Part shown: piece by piece, positions 24,781-32,767 of the stretch
Layout: each line of letters opens with the position of its first letter
Numbering within the stretch: the stretch's first letter is position 1
Assembly (NCBI RefSeq): GCF_000730645.1
Contig: NZ_BBIU01000007.1
Location: 62,001 to 126,000, forward strand
Length of the DNA stretch: 64,000 bases
Reading direction: 5' to 3'
Origin: Pseudomonas parafulva NBRC 16636 = DSM 17004
GTDB lineage: Bacteria > Pseudomonadota > Gammaproteobacteria > Pseudomonadales > Pseudomonadaceae
Notes under the pieces: generated by a model
The model's input: the letters and a program-made list of their open reading frames with translations, nothing else
The model's database searches: none
What the model was told of the DNA's origin: nothing
Translations under genes and position numbers: made by a program

Positions 24781-25158
24781 CTACGTATTCGGTGCCATCT
24801 GCACAACCGCGCACCGGCCATTGGCCCTGACCTTCTCGACGATGTGCGCCCGGTTCACGAATACATTGATTTCGCAGCTGCCTGAATGCCGCACGTCTTC
24901 CCAGTACTCCTGGTGTACCAGTTGCCCGTTCATTGGCCCGGTGTACGTGCCTGCCGCCTCGCGGGTGATGTAGTCGGTGTCTCGCACGTATCTGAGCACC
25001 ACCAGGTCCTGGTCCGGCGCAATCATGATCACCCGCGGCGCGCCGAAATGGTCGATCAATTCGCCAACAGGCCGGCCTTTCCAGGCACTGGTGGCCTCCA
25101 GTGAAGAACAGCCGCTGAGCAAGGCCGCGCCTAGGCACAGCATGAACAATCGGTGCAT
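24781..25158 (-). CDS. Small outer-membrane-type lipoprotein
   Basis: A 125-residue protein with a lipoprotein signal peptide: hydrophobic MHRLFMLCLGAALLSGC with the lipobox LSGC, Cys at residue 17. The residues after the Cys are SSLEATS, so no Asp at +2 inner-membrane retention signal. The mature domain, with WKGRPVGELIDHFGAPRVIM near residues 26-45, resembles small Pseudomonas lipoproteins of unknown role. It follows the secreted protein gene by 26 bases and is probably co-transcribed with it. Confidence 0.8.
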   Translation of the reverse strand: MHRLFMLCLGAALLSGCSSLEATSAWKGRPVGELIDHFGAPRVIMIAPDQDLVVLRYVRDTDYITREAAGTYTGPMNGQLVHQEYWEDVRHSGSCEINVFVNRAHIVEKVRANGRCAVVQMAPNT

Positions 25159-25184
25159 TAGGTTATTTCTCCCTGAAAGCCGGC

Positions 25185-25751
25185 TTACTTGGCAGGCATC
25201 TGTGCAAAGGCTTCGTCTATCTGCTTGATCAGCTCGACCTTGAGCGATTCACGGTTGAGGATCTCGAACAGTTGAGGGCCCGCCTTGGTCATTTGCGATG
25301 CAGACATCACACCCAGGCGCTCCATTTTCTTCGCTGGGCGTTCGCCTGGCTTACAAACAAAATCGCGGCTTTGCGCCACCCAAGGCTCAGGTTTGGTTTG
25401 CCACTGGGCATTGAACTTGCCCTTGCGAAATTGGTTGGACACACTGCTGAAGTCCTGCGCGCCCATGACGCGTGCACGATTCTTCTTGCAGTCGATTTCG
25501 ACGTCATAGGCGGTGAAATTGGGTTTTCCCGGCTCTTCGTAAAGCCGGTACACCCCCAACGACTGTGCACCACCCGGGCGTGCAAAGATATTCTTGGGGT
25601 CGCCATCGGCGAGGAACACCTGTTGCTTGCCCAGACCGCCCTGATAGTGAACCACCCAGTAGTCGCCCATCAGCACATCACTTGCCTGGGCCGAGACGGC
25701 GTTGCACAGCAGTGCTAGCGGCAGCAATCGCCATGTTGGAGAGCGCATCAT
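25185..25751 (-). CDS. Secreted protein of unknown function
   Basis: A 188-residue protein with a classical signal peptide (MMRSPTWRLLPLALLCNAVS, cleavage near AQA-SD). The mature part is hydrophilic and contains DCKKNRARVMGAQDFSSVSN and a single-Cys motif FVCKPGERPAKK. I do not recognise a characterised family. The start at 25751 is favoured by AAGGAA; an ATG at 25769 would put six extra residues before the signal. It heads a two-gene unit with the lipoprotein, both exported to the envelope. Confidence 0.75.
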   Translation of the reverse strand: MMRSPTWRLLPLALLCNAVSAQASDVLMGDYWVVHYQGGLGKQQVFLADGDPKNIFARPGGAQSLGVYRLYEEPGKPNFTAYDVEIDCKKNRARVMGAQDFSSVSNQFRKGKFNAQWQTKPEPWVAQSRDFVCKPGERPAKKMERLGVMSASQMTKAGPQLFEILNRESLKVELIKQIDEAFAQMPAK

Positions 25752-25955
25752 GAGCCATTCCTTTGCCATTAGTGAAAAACTGCAAGCGTTGCACGGTCGT
25801 TGGTTGGCAAAGGGCTATCTAGTACATGCGCACTAGGCGGATGCACTGAGGGCCTGCCTGCTACCGCAAAAATAAACAAACTCAAGACGTTCCTTTCACT
25901 TAATTTTCACCCCCTCTGCGCGATCCTGAAGCTATCCCTACGTGTGATAGACCTT

Positions 25956-25981
25956 GCCCGCCTAGCAGCGGGCTTTCTTTT
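25956..25981 (+). terminator. Rho-independent terminator without an upstream gene (possible sRNA 3' end)
   Basis: A perfect 6-bp stem GCCCGC and GCGGGC with loop CTAGCA (25956-25973) is followed by TTTCTTTT. The nearest plus-strand gene upstream ends at 24753, with two minus-strand genes between. This terminator therefore probably serves a short unannotated plus-strand transcript from about 25800. Confidence 0.55.
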
Positions 25982-26076
25982 GCCCGCGATTTGACCTGTC
26001 TGCCACTCCCTATCCCTGCCGACGACATGCCCGCCCCTGCAGGCGGGCGCTCCCGCCGTTACATAAAATCTAAGCG

Positions 26077-26100
26077 GTAATGATTCGCAATCGCTATCAT
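26077..26100. promoter_or_regulatory. Fur-like box upstream of the TonB receptor
   Basis: The AT-rich sequence GTAATGATTCGCAATCGCTA, then TCAT, has inverted ATGAT and ATCAT ends and resembles GATAAT-type repeats of Pseudomonas Fur boxes. It lies 60-80 bases before the receptor start, next to an AT-rich CATAAAAT stretch. Iron control is inferred. Confidence 0.5.
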
Positions 26101-26159
26101 GCAGTTCTCCGCCGCCAGGCTGGATCCCGTCATCCCCTTTTCCTCAAGCAGGTCGACTC

Positions 26160-28418
26160 ATGTACGTCCCAAACTTCCCGCGCAAATGCGCGTTGCGCGC
26201 TGTCTGGCTGCCCCTTGGGCTTGTTGCGAGCGTTGCATCCCCCATGGCCTTGGCACAGCAGAGCCTGGAGATCCCCGTCCCCACTCCGCAACCGGCCAGC
26301 GCCAAGGGGGCACAGGGAGCGGTGCTGGAGCTGGAAGAGACAGCGGTATCGGCCAGTGCAGACGCATCCAGGGACGGCCTTGTGCCTGAGTACGAGGGTG
26401 GCCAGGTGGCCCGCGGTGGGCGGGTGGGTATCCTGGGCAACAAGGACTACATGGAGACGCCGTTCACCTCCACCTCCTACACCAACCAGCTGATCCAGGA
26501 CCAGCAGGCCCACAGCGTCGCGGATATCCTGCAAAACGACCCTTCTGTGCGCATCGCCAGGGGGTTCGGCAACTTCCAGGAGCTGTACATGATGCGCGGC
26601 TTCCCGCTGTACTCCGATGACATCGCCTACAACGGGCTGTACGGGCTGCTGCCTCGGCAATACGTGGCCTCGGAATTCATCGAGCGGGTTGAAGTGTTCC
26701 GGGGTGCCAGCGCGTTCCTCAACGGCGCAGCCCCGGGCGGCACGGGCATTGGCGGGGCTATCAATATTCTGCCCAAACGCGCACCAAATACCCCGCTCAC
26801 CCGGCTGACCGTGGGCGCGGAAAACCGCGGGTTCGGCACGGTGGCCGCCGACGTGGCCCGGCGCTTCGGTGAAGAGGACCGCTTTGGCGTACGCGTGAAC
26901 GTGGCCAAACGCGGCGGTGAAACGGCGGTGCAGGACCAGGACCGCTCGCTGGACATGTTCGCCCTGGGCCTGGATTACCAGGGTGAGCGCTTGCGCCTGT
27001 CGGCGGACCTTGGCAACCAGTACCACTTCATCGACAACCCGCTGCCCAGCGTCACCCCCACCGGCCGGGTGCCCAGCCCACCGGATGCCGACAAGAACTA
27101 CGGGCAACCCTGGACCTATTCCAAAGAAAAACAGACGTTCGGGACCTTCCGCGCCGAGTACGACCTGTCCGACGCGCTCACCACCTGGGCGGCGGTGGGC
27201 ATGCGCAAGGGCGAAGAGAAAAACGTGCTGGCCAACCCGTCTTCCGATGCAAACGGCGTGACACGCTCCACGCGCTTTGACAATTACCGGGAAGAAACCG
27301 TAACCACCGGTGAGGTGGGCATGCGTTACAGCCTGCAGACCGGCCCCGTGTCGCATCAGTGGGTGGTATCCGGCGCGATGTACGACACCAAGGACCGCAA
27401 TGCCTGGGCTGGCAACTTTACCGGGTTTGCCAATGACCTGTACGACCCCTTCACCGTGGCCAAGCCAGGCAACACCAGTTTCAGCGGCTCCATGTCCGAC
27501 CCACACATCACCTCACGCACCCACACCCAGAGCCTTGCCATCGCCGACACACTCGGCTTTTTCGATGACCAGTTACTCGTTACCCTCGGCGCACGCCGCC
27601 AGGGCCTGGACGTGACCGGTTACGACTACAACTCGGGTGACAAAACGTCCCAGTACAACCGCTACGAGACCACCCCTGTAGCCGGTGTGGTGTATCAGCT
27701 CAATGAGCAGTTCTCCGTGTACGCCAACTACATCGAAGGCCTGACCAAGGGCGACACGGCGGGTGCCACCACTACCCTGCCCGACGGCTCGAAGGCGCCC
27801 GTCCTCAACGCTGGCGCCTCCCTGGCACCTTATGTGGCCAAACAGACCGAGGTTGGCGTGAAATACGACGGCGGCGGTTTGGGCGGTAGCCTGGCCGTGT
27901 TCGAGACCCGCAAGCCGGTGGGCATCGTCGAGAACCAGGTATTCAAGGACGGTGGCGAACAGCGCAACCGTGGTATCGAACTTTCGCTGTTCGGCGAGCC
28001 AAGCCCTGGGGTGCGGCTGCTGGGTGGGGTGACGCTGCTGGACGCTGAACTGACCAAGACCCAGAACGGCCAGAATGATGGCAACGAACCCATTGGCGTG
28101 CCCAGAACCCAGGCTAACGTGGGTGGTGAATGGGACGTACCCGGCGTGAATGGGCTGACCTTGACCAGCCGGGTGGTTTATACCAGCCGCCAGTACGTGA
28201 ACAACGCCAACAGCCTGGAAATCCCGTCCTGGACCCGCCTGGACCTGGGTGCGCGTTACGGCTTCAAGGTGGACGACAAGGACGTGACCCTGCGTGCACG
28301 CCTGGATAACGTTGCCGGGCGTGACTATTGGGCGTCTGCGGGTGGCTACCCGGGTTCCAACTACCTGGTTCTGGGAGCGCCACGCACCTTGTCCCTGAGC
28401 GCGTCAGTCGACTTCTGA
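26160..28418 (+). CDS. TonB-dependent siderophore receptor
   Basis: A 752-residue outer-membrane receptor. It has a signal peptide (cleavage after PMALA near residue 35), a plug domain with ADILQNDPSVRIARGFGNFQ, MMRGFPLYSDD and IERVEVFRGASAFLNG (about 120-195), and a 22-strand barrel ending ASVDF with the terminal Phe used for outer-membrane insertion. No N-terminal signalling domain of the FpvA type is seen, so no sigma/anti-sigma partner is expected. Plug style is that of ferrichrome/coprogen-type receptors. The Fur-like box upstream fits iron-starvation induction. The ligand is unknown. Confidence 0.87.
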   Translation: MYVPNFPRKCALRAVWLPLGLVASVASPMALAQQSLEIPVPTPQPASAKGAQGAVLELEETAVSASADASRDGLVPEYEGGQVARGGRVGILGNKDYMETPFTSTSYTNQLIQDQQAHSVADILQNDPSVRIARGFGNFQELYMMRGFPLYSDDIAYNGLYGLLPRQYVASEFIERVEVFRGASAFLNGAAPGGTGIGGAINILPKRAPNTPLTRLTVGAENRGFGTVAADVARRFGEEDRFGVRVNVAKRGGETAVQDQDRSLDMFALGLDYQGERLRLSADLGNQYHFIDNPLPSVTPTGRVPSPPDADKNYGQPWTYSKEKQTFGTFRAEYDLSDALTTWAAVGMRKGEEKNVLANPSSDANGVTRSTRFDNYREETVTTGEVGMRYSLQTGPVSHQWVVSGAMYDTKDRNAWAGNFTGFANDLYDPFTVAKPGNTSFSGSMSDPHITSRTHTQSLAIADTLGFFDDQLLVTLGARRQGLDVTGYDYNSGDKTSQYNRYETTPVAGVVYQLNEQFSVYANYIEGLTKGDTAGATTTLPDGSKAPVLNAGASLAPYVAKQTEVGVKYDGGGLGGSLAVFETRKPVGIVENQVFKDGGEQRNRGIELSLFGEPSPGVRLLGGVTLLDAELTKTQNGQNDGNEPIGVPRTQANVGGEWDVPGVNGLTLTSRVVYTSRQYVNNANSLEIPSWTRLDLGARYGFKVDDKDVTLRARLDNVAGRDYWASAGGYPGSNYLVLGAPRTLSLSASVDF

Positions 28419-28565
28419 GCAAAAACCATCAGGTGGCAGGCAGTAAAAATAGGCGCATAAGAATATGAATATTGATTCTATTTAGGAATAAATAATTTCC
28501 TTATTCTGGTCGTCCCAAGCGCCGGCGTGTTTAGTGCCGGCGCCCTCCTTACCGTCGACCGCGCC

Positions 28566-29501
28566 ATGAACTTCAAACAGCTCAGCCATTTTGTCGCCCT
28601 CATCGAACACCGCAGTTTCGTGCGGGCGTCCGAAGCCTGCAACATCACCCAGCCAGCTTTCAGCCGTAGTATTCGAGGTCTTGAAGAGGCGCTGGGCTGC
28701 CAATTGGTCGATCGTCAATCGGGCCGCAACTTTCAGCCTACGGTACAGGGCGAGCGTGTGCTGCAGCATGCCCGCAGCGTGCTGGAGGGCATGTCGCGCC
28801 TCACCCGCGAACTGCACACCGGGGCCGGGCTTGAGGCCGCCGAAATACGTGTGGGCTGCGCACCGTTGGCCGGCGAACGGCTTGTGCCACCCGCTATTGC
28901 GCGTTTCTTGGGCGACTACCCGCGCATGCAGGTACGCCTGGAGGTGGCGCACTGGCAGGGATTGGTGCGAGGGCTGAAGCGTGACACGCTGGATTTTCTC
29001 ATCACGGCCTCGGAACCCTTCACGCTGGATGAGCAGTACGAGGTAACCCCATTGCATCCCCAACGCATGGCACTGGTTTGCAGGGCGGGCCACCCATTGT
29101 TGCAACAGCCTGGCCGACTCACAGCCGCACGGTTGTTCAGCTTCCCGGTCGCGCTGCCAGCCGGTGCACGCCCGGTGCTCGGCCGCATGGCCCGGGTACT
29201 GGGGGTTCAGCCCCCAGCGGTAGCCTTGGAAAGCGATACTGCCAACGGGCTGCTGCGGGTGGTGGCAAGCAGCGATCTGATCGGGCTCATGCAGGTGGCC
29301 GGCTTTGAAGCGGAAATGGCCGCGCTCGGCGTTCAACCCCTGGATCAACTGGAAGAGGGGTTGCGCCCGTTTGCCCGCTATGCAGTCATCCAGCGGCGCG
29401 AGCAGCGGCTGAGTCCGGCTTGCGAACGGCTGCTGGAGTACATCAAAGAGGCTGACGCCCGGCCTGCTGCATTCGGCCCTGCGTTGAAACTGGCGAACTG
29501 A
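28566..29501 (+). CDS. LysR-family regulator
   Basis: A 311-residue LysR protein. Residues 1-60 hold the helix-turn-helix (MNFKQLSHFVALIEHRSFVR, then ACNITQPAFSRSIRGLEEAL), followed by a substrate-binding domain. The ATG at 28566 matches the family N-terminus; 13 further codons upstream are less likely. It lies between the TonB receptor and rpmE2 on the same strand with no divergent partner, so its target is unclear. Confidence 0.85.
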   Translation: MNFKQLSHFVALIEHRSFVRASEACNITQPAFSRSIRGLEEALGCQLVDRQSGRNFQPTVQGERVLQHARSVLEGMSRLTRELHTGAGLEAAEIRVGCAPLAGERLVPPAIARFLGDYPRMQVRLEVAHWQGLVRGLKRDTLDFLITASEPFTLDEQYEVTPLHPQRMALVCRAGHPLLQQPGRLTAARLFSFPVALPAGARPVLGRMARVLGVQPPAVALESDTANGLLRVVASSDLIGLMQVAGFEAEMAALGVQPLDQLEEGLRPFARYAVIQRREQRLSPACERLLEYIKEADARPAAFGPALKLAN

Positions 29502-29540
29502 GAGTGCCGACCTTGGAATGAGAGTGAATATCATCTATAT

Positions 29541-29555
29541 TGTTACTTTATATCA
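29541..29555. promoter_or_regulatory. Zur-like box upstream of rpmE2
   Basis: TGTTACTTTATATCA matches 11 of 15 positions of a TGTTATAATATAACA-type Zur palindrome and lies 18 bases before the rpmE2 start. Zinc-independent L31 genes are classic Zur targets, which supports the assignment. Confidence 0.5.
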
Positions 29556-29572
29556 TTTCAAGGACCTTACTC

Positions 29573-29827
29573 ATGAAGCCTGGCATCCACCCCAACTACC
29601 GCCCTGTCCTGTTCCATGACGTTTCTGCGAATGCGTTCTGGCTGGTCGGTTCCACCATCGATACCGACAAGACGCATACCCACAGCGACGGCGTCACCTA
29701 CCCGTACGTCACACTCGACATATCCAGTGCCTCCCACCCCGTCTATACCGGTCAGGAACGCAAGGCCAAGACCGAAGGCCGCGTTGCTGGCTTCAACAAG
29801 CGCTTCGCGGCATTCACCGGCAAATAA
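29573..29827 (+). CDS. rpmE2: Ribosomal protein L31 type B (zinc-independent)
   Basis: An 84-residue L31 of type B. It has the family start [20 protein letters not shown], and the ending [14 protein letters not shown]. There are no cysteines at all, so the CxxC zinc site of the housekeeping L31 is absent. Under zinc starvation this paralogue replaces the zinc-binding L31 on the ribosome, freeing zinc. The start at 29573 has AAGGA upstream. A Zur-like box precedes it, and it converges on the dksA2-pyrC2-hisI2 operon. Confidence 0.93.
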   Translation: MKPGIHPNYRPVLFHDVSANAFWLVGSTIDTDKTHTHSDGVTYPYVTLDISSASHPVYTGQERKAKTEGRVAGFNKRFAAFTGK

Positions 29828-29837
29828 CCGCCTCCTG

Positions 29838-29867
29838 CCCTGGCCACTGCCCTCAGGCACGCCAGGG
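29838..29867. terminator. Hairpin between convergent rpmE2 and dksA2
   Basis: Arms CCCTGGC (29838-29844) and GCCAGGG (29861-29867) form a perfect 7-bp stem in the 44-base gap between two convergent genes. It lacks a U-run, so a terminator role is only likely by position. Confidence 0.4.
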
Positions 29868-29871
29868 CCGT

Positions 29872-30276
29872 TCAATCGTCACGCAGGTGACGCTCCTTTC
29901 TCTCCTGCCGTTCCTTGGCTTCGATGCTGAGGGTGGCCGTTGGCCTCAACAGCATGCGGCGCAGCCCGATAGGCTCGCCGGTGTCCTTGCACCAGCCGTA
30001 CTCCCCGCGTGCAATGCGCTCAAGCGATTCGTCGATCTTGTCCAGCAGCTTTTTCTCCCGCTCCAGCAGGCGCAGCTGCCACTGCCGTTGCTCCTCCACA
30101 GTGCCCAGGTCGGAAGGGTCGCTGCTGGGCTCGTAGTCACGCATCTGTTCGAACTCGTGGTCGATGCGCTGTTGCAAATCGGTACGCTGGGCGAGCAGCA
30201 GGTCGCGGAAAAACGCCAGTTGGGCGGCGTCCATGTAGGCCTCGGCAGGCATGCCCAGCAGTTCTTGTTCCGTCAT
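29872..30276 (-). CDS. dksA2: Zinc-independent DksA paralogue
   Basis: A 134-residue DksA/TraR protein. The coiled-coil part (about residues 20-95) carries the tip acidic residues in SSDPSDLGTVEEQ. In the C-terminal globular domain only one of four zinc-finger cysteines remains: YGWCKDTGEPIG and LSIEAKE replace the C-x2-C and C-x2-C pairs. This matches DksA2 of Pseudomonas, which works with ppGpp on RNA polymerase without zinc and substitutes for DksA under zinc shortage. It is the last gene of the hisI2-pyrC2-dksA2 operon, 32 bases after pyrC2. Confidence 0.92.
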   Translation of the reverse strand: MTEQELLGMPAEAYMDAAQLAFFRDLLLAQRTDLQQRIDHEFEQMRDYEPSSDPSDLGTVEEQRQWQLRLLEREKKLLDKIDESLERIARGEYGWCKDTGEPIGLRRMLLRPTATLSIEAKERQERKERHLRDD

Positions 30277-30308
30277 GGTGTTATCTCTTGATTCTGGGTG
30301 TGGTGAGG

Positions 30309-31655
30309 TCAGCGACGCGAGGCAGCGAAGGCCAATGGCAGGCCCTGGCAGCTGTCGTGCAGGCGCTGCTCATGCCAGGCCAGTTGGCCGGACACCAGGG
30401 TGGTGGTAACCCGGTAGCGCAGGCTGTGGTGTTCGAACGGCGTCCATTGACAGTGGGCAAGGACAGGGTCGAGGCGAACCGGCCGCGGCACGGCCAGCCG
30501 TTCGACCAGTGCAAGGTCCGCCCAGTAGCCTTCGCGCAGGTAGCCGCGGTGCTGGATGCCGAACAGGTCGGCCACCGCGTGGCTGGTCTTGCGCACCAAC
30601 TGTGTGAGGGGTAACAGGCCTTCCTCCACCAGCTCGAACAGGGCCGGCAAAGCGTGCTGCACCAGGGGCAACCCGGAGGGTGCCGACGCATAGGGGCGTT
30701 GCTTCTCAGCCCAGGCGTGCGGTGCGTGGTCGGTACCTATCACATCGATGCGGTCGTCGAGCAATGCCCGGCGCAAGGCATCCCTGTCTTCGCGGGCCTT
30801 GATGGCCGGGTTGCACTTGATCAGGTGGCCCAGGGCGGCGTAGTCGCTGTCATCGAACAGCAGGTGGTGCGCACAGACCTCGGCGGTGATCAGCTTGTTC
30901 AGCACCGGGCCAGGCTCGAACAGCGCCAGCTCCCGTGCGGTGGTCAGGTGCAGCACATGCAGCCGTGTGCCGTGGGTGTTGGCAAGCTCCACAGCCAGGC
31001 TGGACGAGCGCCAGCACGCCTGGGCGTCACGGATCAGCGGATGCATCTCGGGTGGCACATGGTCGCCGAAGCGCTCCCGGTAGCGTGCTTCATTCGCCAG
31101 AATCGAGGGCGTGTGCTCGCAATGCGCCAGTAGAAGGGTCGGCACCTGCGCGAAGAGCCGCTCAAGCACCTTGGGGTCATCCACCAGCATGTTGCCCGTG
31201 GATGCCCCCATGAATACCTTCACGCCTGCCACCTGGCGTGGGTCCAGCGCAGCCACGGTGTCGAGGTTGTCGTTGCTCACGCCAAAGTGGAAGCCGTAGT
31301 TGGCCATTGATGAGGCCGCCGCCCGGCGCTTCTTGTCCTCCAGTGCGGTGAGGGTGAGCGTAGGCGGGTTGGTGTTGGGCATGTCCATGAAGCTGGTGAT
31401 ACCACCGGCCACGGCGGCGCGGGATTCGCTGGCGATGGTCGCCTTGTGGCTGGCACCCGGCTCACGAAAGTGCACCTGATCATCGATCATACCGGGGATG
31501 AGCCAGCGCCCTTCGGCGTCGATTTCCACCTCGGCCGAACCGTTGCAGATGCTGGAGGCAATCTTTTCAATTCGGCCATGGGCCACCAAGACATCAGCGT
31601 CGAACACAGCCCCTTCGTTGACCGCCCGGGCGTTACGGATAAGAACGCTGCTCAT
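30309..31655 (-). CDS. pyrC2: Dihydroorotase paralogue (class I, zinc-limitation operon)
   Basis: A 448-residue amidohydrolase that closes carbamoyl-aspartate to dihydroorotate in pyrimidine synthesis. Key sites: [17 protein letters not shown] (about residues 54-70), with Gln in place of the first metal-binding His of the usual Hx[12 protein letters not shown] with the carboxylated Lys; [16 protein letters not shown]; and GTDHAPHA with the catalytic Asp. The [10 protein letters not shown] form is also known from other bacterial dihydroorotases, so activity is likely. Its start overlaps the hisI2 stop by four bases. Its place between dksA2 and hisI2 indicates a Zur-controlled backup enzyme. 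Confidence 0.88.
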   Translation of the reverse strand: MSSVLIRNARAVNEGAVFDADVLVAHGRIEKIASSICNGSAEVEIDAEGRWLIPGMIDDQVHFREPGASHKATIASESRAAVAGGITSFMDMPNTNPPTLTLTALEDKKRRAAASSMANYGFHFGVSNDNLDTVAALDPRQVAGVKVFMGASTGNMLVDDPKVLERLFAQVPTLLLAHCEHTPSILANEARYRERFGDHVPPEMHPLIRDAQACWRSSSLAVELANTHGTRLHVLHLTTARELALFEPGPVLNKLITAEVCAHHLLFDDSDYAALGHLIKCNPAIKAREDRDALRRALLDDRIDVIGTDHAPHAWAEKQRPYASAPSGLPLVQHALPALFELVEEGLLPLTQLVRKTSHAVADLFGIQHRGYLREGYWADLALVERLAVPRPVRLDPVLAHCQWTPFEHHSLRYRVTTTLVSGQLAWHEQRLHDSCQGLPLAFAASRR

Positions 31656-32065
31656 GGCACTGACCCCGCCGGGTTGCCCTGCACCACCACCTCATCACCG
31701 TCGATGACGTTATAGAAACAGCTGCGTCGACCGGTATGGCAAGCCCCCGCAACCTGGTCGACCAACAGCAGCAAGGCGTCCCCGTCGCAATCCAGGCGCA
31801 CCTCTTTCACGTGCTGGACGCTGCCAGAGGTCAGGCCTTTGCGCCAAAGGCCCTGACGCGAACGGGACCAGTAGCAGGTACGGCGGGTGTGCAAGGTCTC
31901 ATGCAGGGCGGCGCGGTTCATCCAGGCCAGCATCAGTACCTCGCCGGTGTCGTATTGCACGGCGACGGCAGGCACCAGCCCCTGGTCGTTCCAGGGGATA
32001 TGGCCGATGACATCGTCCAGGGGAAAGCGGGCGCCCGCTCGTGCGTGCTCGAGGGTAGTGAACAT
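31652..32065 (-). CDS. hisI2: Phosphoribosyl-AMP cyclohydrolase paralogue
   Basis: A 137-residue HisI that opens the adenine ring of phosphoribosyl-AMP in histidine synthesis. Visible motifs are [47 protein letters not shown] and [13 protein letters not shown]. The three metal-related cysteines (in DCD, ACHTG and SCF) are kept, so it is not simply cysteine-free. The chosen ATG 32065 gives the family length; an upstream frame to 32107 overlaps the Zur-like box. HisI2 paralogues belong to Zur regulons in pseudomonads, and here it is first gene of the operon. Confidence 0.87.
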   Translation of the reverse strand: MFTTLEHARAGARFPLDDVIGHIPWNDQGLVPAVAVQYDTGEVLMLAWMNRAALHETLHTRRTCYWSRSRQGLWRKGLTSGSVQHVKEVRLDCDGDALLLLVDQVAGACHTGRRSCFYNVIDGDEVVVQGNPAGSVP

Positions 32066-32089
32066 AGGCTGGGACCTGAGTAAAATGCA

Positions 32090-32109
32090 TGTGTTATAAC
32101 ATAACATAT
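32090..32109. promoter_or_regulatory. Zur-like box between hisI2 operon and NTF2-like gene
   Basis: TGTGTTATAACATAACATAT contains the perfect inverted repeat GTTAT-AAC-ATAAC (32093-32105), very close to the Zur consensus of gamma-proteobacteria. It is 25-45 bases upstream of hisI2 and about 55-75 upstream of the divergent gene at 32165, so it could control both. Confidence 0.7.
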
Positions 32110-32164
32110 GTTGTTATCTTTTCAGCCCCCTCCCCTTGCGTTAGTCATAAAAAGGTAAGCCTTC

Positions 32165-32602
32165 ATGAGCCAGACCCCCCCATCACCTGCCACCCAGGCA
32201 CCCTATGCTGACACGGAGATGGCCTGCCTAGCAGGTGCCAAGGCAGCCCTGTACAGGTGGGCCGAAACCGTAGCCACGCGTGATGTGGACAAGGTGCTGG
32301 CGCTGTATGCTGCCGACGCGATCCTGGTCCCTACCCTGTCCAATCTGGTACGCGACTGCGACGACAGCCGCCGTAATTACTTCGAGAACTTCCTGGCCAA
32401 CGATGGCCTGGTGTGCGACATCCAGGTGTTCAAGAAACGTGTCAGTCGCAAGCTGGGCACCGTGGTGGTGGGTGGGCTTTACACGTTCGTCTACCGGGAC
32501 GGTGGCGAGCAGTGCACCGTACCGGCGCGCTTTCTGTTCACCTTCGAGCGCATCGATGAACGGTGGCTTATCACTGGGCATCATTCGTCGATCGAAGCAT
32601 GA
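32165..32602 (+). CDS. NTF2-like (SgcJ/EcaC-type) protein, candidate Zur target
   Basis: A 145-residue NTF2-fold protein. ALYRWAETVATRDVDKVLAL, then YAADAILVPTLSN, is the N-terminal helix-turn pattern of the SgcJ/EcaC (DUF4440-like, CaMKII association-domain-like) family. The ending is FLFTFERIDERWLITGHHSS. Such proteins bind small ligands or act as isomerases or hydrolases; no specific reaction can be named. It has no signal peptide. It is divergent from the zinc-sparing operon and shares the 32090-32109 Zur-like box. This placement is the main clue to a zinc-starvation role. Confidence 0.78.
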   Translation: MSQTPPSPATQAPYADTEMACLAGAKAALYRWAETVATRDVDKVLALYAADAILVPTLSNLVRDCDDSRRNYFENFLANDGLVCDIQVFKKRVSRKLGTVVVGGLYTFVYRDGGEQCTVPARFLFTFERIDERWLITGHHSSIEA

Positions 32603-32767
32603 GTTACCGCCATGAACAGCCTTTACTTCCGTAGACGATCTTCCTCCTCTGCTGGCCCGTAACTGGCTTTCACTGCCTGAGACAAAGTCTTAATGCTTCA
32701 AGGCTATTTTTCTCTTTCAGCGACAGGAATACCCTGACTCTCTTTCCTATTGCTCAAGGCCAGCCTC

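Larger units (their letters stand above)
25752..26159. other. Gene-free region with two hairpins and a Fur-like box
   Basis: About 400 bases lie between the divergent secreted-protein and TonB-receptor genes. It holds a strong plus-strand terminator (25956-25981), a second GC-rich hairpin (26029-26048, arms GCCCGCC and GGCGGGC) and a Fur-like box (26077-26100). The first half has no coding frame with a start signal. A small RNA ending at the terminator is possible. Confidence 0.45.

Noticed and set aside
26130..27506. A 458-codon minus-strand frame over the TonB receptor
   Set aside because: Antisense of a receptor with signal peptide, plug and barrel; composition is non-protein-like.
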